The translations under genes were made by a program, and so were the position numbers. The notes beneath the pieces are model-generated. The model made no database searches, was not told the origin of the DNA, and was given only the letters and a program-made list of their open reading frames with translations. From Mesostigma viride (Eukaryota > Streptophyta > Mesostigmatophyceae > Mesostigmatales > Mesostigmataceae), in the NCBI GenBank assembly GCA_009746045.1, contig RPFO01000370.1:1-64000 (forward strand): 64,000 nt of DNA. The letters run 5' to 3'. Positions 1 through 9,447 of the stretch are shown here, piece by piece (positions within the stretch are counted from its first letter, which is position 1; every line of letters starts with the position of its first letter).

Positions 1-214
1 CCTGATTGTAAAGCTTTTTCGCCTCCTCATGATACTTCCCGTGACCTAGTTCAGCGGCCCTAGAGTTAAAGCCAGCAATCATCTGGTCGAAAGCCGGCCC
101 CCGCCCCTCGGGTTTTGTCATCGCCTGAGCCGCTTGAAACGCCTGGTCAGCGAAATATTCCCAATAACCCTCTTTGATTTCGAGTATTCTCCCGGCCGCT
201 TGACTTCCTTGGCT
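1..214 (-). CDS. Partial exon of unknown protein, cut by window edge
   Basis: On the minus strand one frame is open from a TGA at 215-217 to the window edge, about 71 codons. It contains a low-complexity-free, helix-like segment including EGYWEYFADQAFQAAQAM and later FDQMIAGFNSRAAELG. No ATG lies in the open part, so I read it as an internal or terminal exon whose splice acceptor lies around 200-214. The amino-acid composition and the lack of stops look like real coding sequence, but I do not recognise the family. It is too short for any functional call. Confidence 0.5.
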
Positions 215-459
215 TCAGGCTGCGCTGGATTCTGGTTCTCATTCTCGAAAACCCTTTTTGCGCCAGTTGACTGCTTCGTCCCGGGTTCAACTTAATTGCA
301 CTGAATCCTGGACGACCGGACGCAAGGGCGAAAACTCCCACCCGTTCGCGTGCGCATGCCATGACGACCGGCAAACAACGAAAATCCATGCAAATCGAGT
401 ATCGTTGGGAAAAGCGACAATTACAGACAAAGTTCGAAAGGTATCATTTTTACCACTAT

Positions 460-716
460 GGGTCTAGCTGCAGCTTAGACCCTTAGAGGGGCTTTTCCGT
501 TAGACGAAAAGATTACCTGATGTGGTGAAACTTAGCATACCCCGACCAAGATTGGGGTCTCGCTGCAGCTAGACCCTTCATTGCGGCGTCGATTGTTAAA
601 TCACAGACTTCTGATTCATTAATTTTATAGCAACCATAAAGAGGTCTAGCTGCAGCGAGACCCTTGAATTTAAGCTATTGCTTGTGGTTATAAATGGTCT
701 AGCTGCAGAGAGACCC
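460..716. repeat. Cluster of four 22-bp palindromes
   Basis: Four copies of an interrupted or perfect palindrome lie at 460-482, 555-576, 643-663 and 696-716. The consensus half-site is GGGTCTCGCTG, followed by its own reverse complement, so a PstI site CTGCAG sits at the centre. Arms vary between TCTCGC and TCTAGC and often do not match each other within a copy. The spacer sequences differ, so only the palindrome is conserved here. The same motif recurs up to about 15.3 kb. Confidence 0.85.
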
Positions 717-862
717 CAATAAGGACGAAAAGATTTCAGGTTTCCTCACCTTCACGGCTCATTCTCTTATTAGTTCTCCAGAACACTCAGATACCTGCAT
801 GGCGAGAATAACAAAAAATAACACAGTAGCATTGATAAAATTGTTTATCAGAAAATATATAT

Positions 863-1133
863 ACCAGCGGGCCCATGGTCGGCGCGACCTGGACGTCATA
901 TTGGCGTCAGCGCTTGTCGGTGGCGCTGACTCGGCGCCATGGCTGACATCATGCTCCGCCGTACGCGGGCTGATTTTGCGGTGCAGCAGGGCTATTAGGT
1001 TCCTCCCGTTAGGCGTTTCCATTGGTCCTTATCGTAGTATAAGCTTTGACATGGCTCTGTATATAGGTTTATAGCTGGGCGTTTGCTCTTGGTTGAGTGG
1101 ATTTCACTCTGCTGTAAGTAATTATATTTTAAG
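863..1133 (+). mobile_element. LINE 3'-end fragment (copy 1)
   Basis: This 270-bp stretch is the reverse complement of 54507-54770, the 3' end of the LINE copy inside transposon Z, with only scattered differences. It carries the end of the ORF and the 3' UTR, ending in an ATTATATTTT tail. AT-rich direct repeats (AATATATAT at about 854-862 and 1134-1142) flank it and are a plausible target-site duplication. It is a severely 5'-truncated insertion, in opposite orientation to the next copy. Confidence 0.8.
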
Positions 1134-1288
1134 AATATATATTCATTGAGAATGATAGATTACGGAGGGAGATAGGCATGCAACATAAGGAAAAACCCGA
1201 TAACTGGGAGAATAACCCTGAAGAAATTAATAGTAATCTGACACAGACATCCAAGGATCACGCCAGCGGCACAAGGTACAACTAACTA

Positions 1289-2826
1289 TACATCACAAAA
1301 CTACACGCAGCAACAGCGCTGCCGGCCCACCATGCAGCTGCCGAAGGGATCTAGACCGCATGGGTCGCGACAAAGTCGGCCCGGGTGCGGCGCAATAACA
1401 CATCAGCCACGGTGCGAAGTGAGGCGCAGTGACAGACGCTGCCGCCAATACGAGGACCACGTGCGGGCCGACCACGGGGCGGTCTGACCCTCGAGGTCGA
1501 GGCGCGTCTTCACGGCGCTGGCAGCACTCGTGGAAAAACTCGCTGTCTTGGGGCCCATTGGCCCCGAACTCCTCAAGGACAAAGGGATGACCCGTGGGGG
1601 CCCCACATTGCCGTAGGAGGCAAACTTGTCCGCGCTCAGCCACAGCGGCAGCAGCGCCGGCATCCACAGCCGCCCGGAGGATGTGGCGACGAAAGCGGCC
1701 GAGCCACGGAGACATCGATGAGCAGGTGGCAACCCTGCCCGTCGTAGTCAAGCACGGTAATATCGGGCGATGGTTGGGTGAGTAGAGGGCGGGCCCCATC
1801 CGCGTCCTCGCACTTGATGGTGGAGTGGGGAAAGACCGACCAACATGGCACACACCACCCGGAGGAGAGCGGTATGGAGATAGAGGAACCAGTTCTGGTT
1901 CTGCTGGCCACCCATGCACGCGATGTAGTGCGTCCCAGTAGTATCCAGAGCAAGCCCGCAGCTGCCGCAGGACGCACCCGCCGTGATGAGAGGTTGCGGG
2001 GCAAAGAGCTGTGCGGAGAGCGATGGCGTTAAAGGGCCGGAACCAGTGTGAACAAAGGGCTCATGGGGAGGCGCGCAGGAATGCGGACCCCACGCTCCCC
2101 TCAAGGGAAACGGAGTGAAGCCAAGCCTTCCCCTGATCGTTTCAAGCTCGCATGCAGACCCATCCAGTCGGCACAGTGTAGTATACCGCGTAGGTCTTTT
2201 GTTGTTTTTCATGAACGCAGGCAGGGAAACACTAGGACTGACGACAGTGGACACGCCGGGCGTGCCCCGGGGCAGGCGACGGTGGACGGCCTGAGCGGGC
2301 GGACGAGGTCGCAAGCCTGCTGGATCCCGAGGTAAGAATCCTGCACAGCCTGCACAAAGGGGAAGGGGGATGGGTGACCAAGTCGGAATGGCGCTGACGC
2401 GCTGGGGACCAAACCGGCGGATCTCCGCCCAGCCTGAGCAACAGAGCCAAGAAGGCGGCGGGGGCGAGGCGGCGGCGCGCGTGAGCCCACACCCGCCCAT
2501 GCGGCAGGGAGGGGGCCAAGCGCATGGAGTGAGCTGCAGGCTAGGGCCGGGGAGGAGCACCTGCAAGGCGGCCTGAATGCGCTCGTCATGGCCTTCCGCG
2601 GCAAGCCGCCACCAAGTGGGGGGAGCGCCACGGAGCCAGTGAACCACCCGCGGGTGGGCGCAAAACCACAGGAGAGCCCTTGTCTGGGGGTCCTTGAGGC
2701 GCGCCCAAGTCTCGAGGACATGGGTGCGCTGTTCCACGGTGCCCGGAAGCCTCTTCGACGTAGTCAGGGTCACCCACAGGGACGCCCAGGCACGAGAAAC
2801 CACGCGCCCGCGCCAATGCCCCCGGG
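1289..2826 (-). mobile_element. 5'-truncated LINE, RT C-terminal and nuclease-like region (copy 2)
   Basis: On the minus strand, several frames together encode the C-terminal part of a non-LTR retrotransposon ORF. Recognisable pieces are WFCAHPRVVHWLRGA, RMGGCGLTRAA, the zinc-binding-like CGSCG...DTTGTHYIACMGG segment, and a trailing segment with LLIDVSVARPL and VLEEFGANGP. The last part resembles the restriction-like endonuclease region of site-specific LINEs. That assignment is my inference from the pattern and from its position downstream of the Cys/His motif. At least three frameshifts break it. It is diverged from the copy at 54.5-56.1 kb. The reverse transcriptase catalytic core is absent. 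No clear target-site duplication was found. Confidence 0.75.
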
Positions 2827-2839
2827 AGTAAAATATATA

Positions 2840-3083
2840 TACTAATTACAGTATATTTTGCAAAAGATTTTATAATATATTGTGAATAGCATGGTTAAAT
2901 TCCACATACTTAATAATATGGTATGTTAAAGTATATAGAATCATTATTTAGTATATGATTTACAAGAAAAAGTGGTATAGACTATTATTATTATATAAGT
3001 TCGGCAATCTATGATAGTAAGACATACCGGATTCAGTTTATCAGCGGCCTCCAGGGCTATAGCGTCTCGCTGCAGCGTGACCG
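2840..3083. other. AT-rich spacer with degenerate palindrome
   Basis: There is no coding signal here. 2830-3010 is strongly A+T-rich with repeated TATA/ATAT words, next to the 5' end of LINE copy 2. A degenerate member of the 22-bp palindrome family lies at 3061-3083 (AGCGTCTCGCTGCAGCGTGACC). Confidence 0.5.
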
Positions 3084-3124
3084 TTTGGTGCTATGACTGA
3101 TTTCAGTAGATGTGCAGAAAAAAA

Positions 3125-3225
3125 TTTATTTCCATGACCACACCAGGAATCGAACCCAGAACCTCATTGAACATTTCTGCATGGTAACGATGTCAGCCAA
3201 ACATCCGAATGTTCCCAGGTAAATG
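3125..3225 (-). ncRNA. tRNA-like Pol III promoter (SINE or tRNA relic)
   Basis: Read on the minus strand, 3146-3156 gives GGTTCGATTCC, a perfect match to the B-box/T-arm consensus. About 45 nt upstream lies TGGCTGACATCG, which resembles an A box. A T-arm can be drawn only with wobble pairs and I could not fold a convincing acceptor stem. I therefore favour a tRNA-derived SINE head or degraded tRNA over a functional tRNA gene. Confidence 0.35.
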
Positions 3226-3519
3226 GGCTGGAGGTCGTCTCTTTTTATACCTGCGGCCACAAGCACGGGTGACGGCATATTGGATGTCGTCCAATCCGCT
3301 AGCTTGGTTCCAAAAGATGGGATCGAGCTTTTGCACCAGCGCCGCGCTTCCAGTTTTCAGTTCCGTGGGGAGGAACGAGGATGCCACGTTTCCAATTTTT
3401 TCAATACCGTTCAGCCCTGTGACGCCGCGTCCGGTTTGCGAATTGCGACCGTCCCATCGCCCATCGAAAAAGAAGCGCAGCCGCAGAGAGACCCCATAGC
3501 TAATAGTAACCAGCTGCAA
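3193..3519 (-). CDS. Tentative hypothetical ORF, 108 aa
   Basis: This is an uninterrupted minus-strand ORF whose middle (GLNGIEKIGNVASSFLPTEL, then LDPIFWNQASGLDDIQYAVT) has protein-like composition. No domain is recognised and no splice signals stand out. It overlaps the tRNA-like element at its stop end. The opposite strand is also open, so coding status is uncertain. Confidence 0.25.
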   Translation of the reverse strand: MQLVTISYGVSLRLRFFFDGRWDGRNSQTGRGVTGLNGIEKIGNVASSFLPTELKTGSAALVQKLDPIFWNQASGLDDIQYAVTRACGRRYKKRRPPAHLPGNIRMFG

Positions 3520-3520
3520 C

Positions 3521-4245
3521 CGTTTGCATGCTACCTGCTTTTTTACAACATCGCTTTGCTACCTGTGCATAACGAAAGGAAATCGGTCTTCAAGCAATTA
3601 AGGCAATCGGTCTTCATTTTCCCGCATAAAGAAAAAAGGTGAGCTTTTGCCGCATCGTGGATGGTAGGCTGACAAACTGCGTTCTATCAAAAACGGCAAC
3701 TAAACAGCGCATGCACGCCGACGACACAGTTAGCCAGCTGGGCGAAGACATGTCCTTGCTGCCATCGCAAGAAACTCTATGTTGCAGCAAGAGTGATAAA
3801 AATGTCTGGCTTCCTTCTTTTCGTTGCTAGCGAAACCCTGCAGACATCTCGGTAGAGTCAGCTAAGCCGATCCTAATCCACATCTGGCATCCATCCCTTT
3901 AGTCTAGTTGCCATGGAGCGTTTCTTGGTCTCGCACATGTCGATCATGGTGGTGCTAGGCTTTCACTTGGGTCACCCTTTCCATGTTTGCTATGCCTTTG
4001 GTCTGGTTAGGTTGTAGGTGTAGATGTGCACATACTGCATTTGCTGCGTTTCTAATCGGTGCTCCTGTTTGATGCTTTTTTTCCCCTTCATATCGTTTCG
4101 ACGTTTGCATGCTACCTGCCGGATTATAACATCGGACGTTGCTACCTGCCTGCATAACGATAGTTTGCAAGAAATCTTCATTTTGCCGAAACACAAAAAA
4201 GGTGATCTTTTGCCGCAACGTGGATGGTAGGCTGACTAAAATTGT
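3521..4245 (+). repeat. Diverged direct duplication leading into the satellite
   Basis: Two blocks of about 150 bp, 3521-3680 and 4100-4245, share long stretches such as CGTTTGCATGCTACCTGC, TTTTGCCGCA and CGTGGATGGTAGGCTGAC. The second block runs straight into satellite A. The sequence between them (3681-4099) has no gene that I can support. Confidence 0.7.
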
Positions 4246-6850
4246 GCTGCTACGTATCAATACATGTGGGGGGGTGCTGCTACGTATCAATACATGTGGG
4301 GGGGTGCTGCTACGTATCAATACATGTGGGGGGGTGCTGCTACGTATCAATACATGTGGGGGGGTGCTGCTACGTATCAATACATGTGGGGGGGTGCGGC
4401 TACGTATCAATACATGTGGGGGGTGCTGCTACGTATCAATACATGTGGGGGGGTGCTGCTACGTATCAATACATGTGGGGGGTGCTGCTACGTATCAATA
4501 CATGTGGGGGGGTGCTGCTACGTATCAATACATGTGGGGGGGTGCTGCTACGTATCAATACATGTGGGGGGTGCTGCTACGTATCAATACATGTGGGGGG
4601 TGCTGCTACGTATCAATACATGTGGGGGGGTGCTGCTACGTATCAATACATGTGGGGGGGTGCGGCTACGTATCAATACATGTGGGGGGGTGCTGCTACG
4701 TATCAATACATGTGGGGGGGTGCTGCTACGTATCAATACATGTGGGGGGTGCTGCTACGTATCAATACATGTGGGGGGGTGCTGCTACGTATCAATACAT
4801 GTGGGGGGGTGCTGCTACGTATCAATACATGTGGGGGGGTGCTGCTACGTATCAATACATGTGGGGGGGTGCTGCTACGTATCAATACATGTGGGGGGGT
4901 GCTGCTACGTATCATCAATACATGTGGGGGGGTGCTGCTACGTATCAATACATGTGGGGGGTGCTGCTACGTATCAATACATGTGGGGGGGTGCTGCTAC
5001 GTATCAATACATGTGGGGGGTGCTGCTACGTATCAATACATGTGGGGGGGTGCTGCTACGTATCAATACATGTGGGGGGTGCTGCTACGTATCATCAATA
5101 CATGTGGGGGGGTGCTGCTACGTATCAATACATGTGGGGGGTGCTGCTACGTATCAATACATGTGGGGGGGTGCTGCTACGTATCAATACATGTGGGGGG
5201 GTGCTGCTACGTATCAATACATGTGGGGGGGTGCTGCTACGTATCAATACATGTGGGGGGGTGCTGCTACGTATCATCAATACATGTGGGGGGGTGCTGC
5301 TACGTATCAATACATGTGGGGGGTGCTGCTACGTATCAATACATGTGGGGGGGTGCTGCTACGTATCAATACATGTGGGGGGGTGCTGCTACGTATCAAT
5401 ACATGTGGGGGGTGCTGCTACGTATCAATACATGTGGGGGGGTGCTGCTACGTATCAATACATGTGGGGGGTGCGGCTACGTATCAATACATGTGGGGGG
5501 TGCTGCTACGTATCAATACATGTGGGGGGGTGCTGCTACGTATCAATACATGTGGGGGGTGCTGCTACGTATCAATACATGTGGGGGGTGCGGCTACGTA
5601 TCAATACATGTGGGGGGGTGCTGCTACGTATCAATACATGTGGGGGGGTGCTGCTACGTATCAATACATGTGGGGGGGTGCTGCTACGTATCAATACATG
5701 TGGGGGGGTGCTGCTACGTATCAATACATGTGGGGGGTGCTGCTACGTATCAATACATGTGGGGGGGTGCTGCTACGTATCAATACATGTGGGGGGTGCT
5801 GCTACGTATCAATACATGTGGGGGGGTGCGGCTACGTATCAATACATGTGGGGGGTTGCTGCTACGTATCAATACAGTTGGGGGGGATGCTACGTATTAA
5901 TACATGTGGGGGGTGATGCTACGTATCAATACATGTGGGGGGGTGCTGCTACGTATCATCAATACATGTGGGGGGGTGCTGCTACGTATCAATACATGTG
6001 GGGGGTGCTGCTACGTATCAATACATGTGGGGGGTGCTGCTACGTATCAATACATGTGGGGGGGTGCTGCTACGTATCAATACATGTGGGGGGGTGCTGC
6101 TACGTATCAATACATGTGGGGGGTGCTGCTACGTATCATCAATACATGTGGGGGGGTGCTGCTACGTATCAATACATGTGGGGGGGTGCTGCTACGTATC
6201 AATACATGTGGGGGGTGCTGCTACGTATCAATACATGTGGGGGGGTGCTGCTACGTATCAATACATGTGGGGGGGTGCTGCTACGTATCAATACATGTGG
6301 GGGGTGCTGCTACGTATCAATACATGTGGGGGGTGCGGCTACGTATCAATACATGTGGGGGGGTGCTGCTACGTATCAATACATGTGGGGGGGTGCTGCT
6401 ACGTATCAATACATGTGGGGGGGTGCTGCTACGTATCAATACATGTGGGGGGTGCTGCTACGTATCAATACATGTGGGGGGTGCTGCTACGTATCAATAC
6501 ATGTGGGGGGGTGCTGCTACGTATCAATACATGTGGGGGGTGCTGCTACGTATCAATACATGTGGGGGGTGCTGCTACGTATCAATACATGTGGGGGGGT
6601 GCTGCTACGTATCAATACATGTGGGGGGTGCTGCTACGTATCAATACATGTGGGGGGTGCTGCTACGTATCAATACATGTGGGGGGGTGCGGCTACGTAT
6701 CAATACATGTGGGGGGTGCTGCTACGTATCAATACAGTTGGGGGGGGATGCTACGTATTAATACATGTGGGGGGTGATGCTACGTATCAATACATGTGGG
6801 GGGGTGCTGCTACGTATCAATACATGTGGGGGGTGATGCTACGTATCATT
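4242..6850 (+). repeat. Satellite A: 29/30-bp G-rich tandem array
   Basis: About 88 head-to-tail copies of a unit made of TGCTGCTACGTATCAATACA then TGT and a run of six or seven G. The 29- versus 30-bp length depends on the G-run. Each unit contains two short palindromes, TACGTA and ACATGT. Recurrent variants include TGCGGC for TGCTGC and an ATC duplication (TATCATCAATAC). A characteristic degenerate block (CAGTTGGGGG, then TATTAATAC) occurs near 5870-5945 and again near 6735-6800, which implies a higher-order repeat of about 860 bp. All three plus-strand frames stay open through it, which is an artefact of the unit. Confidence 0.97.
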
Positions 6851-7716
6851 TATTTATTCATGCCATCACCCCCCACATTTAATTATTAATGCCAGCACCC
6901 CCCAACATTCATTTATTCATGCCATCACACCCCCACATTCTTTTATTCATGGCAGCACCCCCCACATTTATTTATTCATGCCATCACACCCCCACATTTT
7001 ATTCATGGCAGCACCCCCCACATTTATTTATTCATGCCATCACCCCCCACATTTAATTATTCATGCCAGCACCCCCCACATTATTTATTCATGCCATCAC
7101 CCCCCACATTCTTTTATTCATGGCAGCACCCCCCACATTTATTTATTCATGCCATCACCCCCCCACATTTAATTATTAATGCCAGCACCCCCCAACATTC
7201 ATTTATTCATGCCATCACACCCCCACATTCTTTTATTCATGGCAGCACCCCCCACATTTATTTATTCATGCCATCACCCCCCCACATTCTTTTATTCATG
7301 CAGCACCCCCCAACATTTATTTATTCATGCCATCACCCCCCACATTCTTTTATTCATGGCAGCACCCCCCCACATTTATTTATTCATGCCATCACCCCCC
7401 ACATTTAATTATTCATGCCAGCACCCCCCACATTCATTTATTCATGCCATCACACCCCCACATTCTTTTATTCATGCAGCACCCCCCCACATTTTTTATT
7501 CATGCCAGCACCCCCCAACATTCATTTATTCATGCCATCACACCCCCACATTCTTTTATTCATGGCAGCACCCCCCACATTTATTTATTCATGCCATCAC
7601 CCCCCCACATTTAATTATTAATGCCAGCACCCCCCCACATGCATTTATACATAGCATCCCCCCCCACATGTATTTATACGTAGCTTCCCCCCCCACATGT
7701 ATTTATACGTGGTCGT
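6851..7716. repeat. Satellite B: C-rich tandem array, inverted relative to A
   Basis: Units of about 38 bp alternate CATGCCATCAC and CATGGCAGCAC, each followed by a run of C and ACATT plus a TTTATTTATT-type spacer. Read on the minus strand the core is ATGTGGGGGGTGCTG, the same core as satellite A. The two arrays therefore meet head-on at about 6850, where strand bias flips from G-rich to C-rich. The last copies (7640-7716) return to the ACATG...TATACGTA style of satellite A. Confidence 0.93.
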
Positions 7717-7718
7717 AA

Positions 7719-8115
7719 GGGTCTCGCTGCGGGTAGACCCTCGGAATTTTGTTTTTGTATTGACGTAAGGGTCTCGCTGCAGCGAGACCCCAAGGAATGT
7801 CAATTTTTCATGTTTTCATGATGGGGGGTCTTTCTTTTCTCACCCTTAAAATGATTTGTTTTTGTATCGGTGTTAGGGTCTCGCTGCAGCGAGACCCCTA
7901 CGAATGTCGACTTTTAATGTTTGCAAGATGGGAGGGGGCTTTCTTCGCTCACCCTAAAAATTATTTGTTTTTGTTTGACGTTAGGGTCTCGCTGCAGCGA
8001 GACCCCAAGGAATGTATACTTTTTTATGTTTGCATGATGGGAGGTTGCTTGTTTTCGCTCACCCTAAAAATGATTTGTTTTTGCTTGAAGTGAGGGTCTC
8101 GCTGCAGCGAGACGC
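7719..8115. repeat. 108-bp tandem repeat, each unit with a 22-bp palindrome
   Basis: Palindromes lie at 7719-7740 (degenerate right arm), 7769-7790, 7876-7897, 7984-8005 and 8094-8115. The spacing from the second copy on is 107, 108 and 110 bp. The intervening sequence is conserved (CAAGGAATGT...GATGGGAGG...TCACCCT...ATGATTTGTTTTTG). Three central copies are perfect palindromes. The unit is divisible by three, so a repetitive ORF runs through it, which I do not regard as a gene. A further copy at 8161-8182 lies just upstream of the multi-exon gene. Confidence 0.9.
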
Positions 8116-8261
8116 CAAAGTTTTGCATTAAACTAAATGTCCCTTTTAGAATCCACGAAAGGGTCTAGCTGCAGCGAGACCCTCCCCATCGTTTTTCTGC
8201 CGGCGATTCAGATTCTGAATGACATTTGTGAAACTTGCTTTTTTGATATTGTTCTGCAGAT

Positions 8262-9447
8262 GTCGTCCTCCTATTCCGATTCTGTCAAGGCCACTCCCGT
8301 TTCACCCAAGATGACGTCGAACACCTCGCCGGACCGAACGGCAACGGAGGCGTTTCCTCCGTTGCAGTTCGGTCCCGTAAATGCTCTTGCGAGGTCCCCC
8401 CCACCGAGTCCCCTCGCCCTCCAAGTCCAACTTGCCCCCCAGCGAGTTGGACAGAATTATACCCCCCAACCCTCTCGCTGCTGCGTCTCGCGCTCCGTCC
8501 CGCTCTCCGCCCCGTAAGTCTCCATCGCCGCCCCCCAAGTCGGCCGGAGCTACTGCGTCCCGCTCGCCGCCCCGCAAGTCCCCCAAGTCCCCCGCAACTG
8601 CGACCCGTTCGCCGAACCGCAAGTCCCCCTCTCCGCCCAAAGTTCCCCCCGCTACCGCGTCCCGCTCTCCTTCTCGCAAGTCCCCCTCGCCGTCAACCAA
8701 GAACCCCGCAACTGCGTCCCGCTCGCCGTCCCGCTCTGCTTCCCCCAAGTCCCGCTCGCCGCCACCCAAGTCCCCCGCTTCTGCGTCCCGCTCGCCGTCC
8801 CCCAAGCATTCCAGTTCTAAGCGTAAGCCTGCGGCCGAGTGGGTAGAGGAAGACGACCGCACCAAAGAGCTCAGGAAGCTGAGGAAGTCTATCAGTGAGC
8901 TTGTTGAGGAGGACGAGCGCGATCAGACTAACGGGAGGCCTGAAGACCCGGAATCGCCGGTTCGGGAGTCGCGTCAGAAGCGGTTGTCCGATTTGTTAGC
9001 AATGGCCGCAAGCTTTGCTGACGAATACGCGGCTCTCGACAAGAAGGACAAGGAGAAGGAGAAGGCGGAGAGGGAGGCCATCGAGAAGGCGGAGAGGGAG
9101 AGGGTGGAGAGGGAGGAGAAGGAGAGGCTGGAGAAGGCGGAGAGGGAGGAGGAGGAGAGGGAGTACAAGGAGAAAAAGGCTGCCCAGGAGAAGGAGCACA
9201 GGATCCTGGTGGCGAAGCAGAAGGAGGAGGCGAAGAAGAAGACGGAGGCGGCAGCGAAGGAATTCTTGCGGAGGAGGCCGCTCTTTTTTTGCAGATGCGA
9301 CAGGAGAGGATGAAGGCGGAAGAGGCCGCGAGGAAGATGGAGGAGGCTGCGAGGAAGGAGGAGGAGGCTGCGAAGGCAGTTGAGGGGGAGAAGGACGAGA
9401 ACGGGAGCCCACCCCTTCTTCACGAAGGATTTTCAGTCGATTATCAG
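8262..9447 (+). CDS. Exon 1: SR-like repeats and charged coiled coil
   Basis: The 5' limit is uncertain. An ATG at 8262 follows a pyrimidine tract ending TTCTGCAG, so it may be a splice acceptor. A second ATG at 8381 starts the long frame directly, preceded in frame by TAA. Using 8262 requires a one-base correction in the C7 run near 8393. Residues after 8381 show about ten SRSPPRKSP-type repeats, then an acidic stretch (EWVEEDDRTKELRKLRK), then a long E/K/R coiled coil (KEKEKAEREAIEKAERER). A T7 run at 9288-9294 needs one more T for the coil to continue to the donor GTATGT at 9448. Confidence 0.65.

Noticed and set aside
4139-6889. A 916-codon ORF and two further open frames through the satellite
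   Set aside because: All three frames are open because the 29/30-bp unit lacks stops; the peptides are the same three repeats in rotation. Repeat artefact.
4242-7716. Resemblance to a CRISPR array
   Set aside because: Units abut without unique spacers, the context is eukaryotic and no Cas genes are present.
6978-7718. Proline/histidine-rich ORFs in satellite B
   Set aside because: Low-complexity translation of the C-rich repeat in several overlapping frames.
7797-8093. 98-codon ORF with three similar segments
   Set aside because: It is the 108-bp palindrome-bearing tandem translated; unit length divisible by three explains the open frame.
8302-9423. Minus-strand ORFs of 138-187 codons opposite exon 1
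   Set aside because: Antisense of the SR-like and E/K/R repeats; they consist of Gly/Glu/Arg or Leu/Ser runs.
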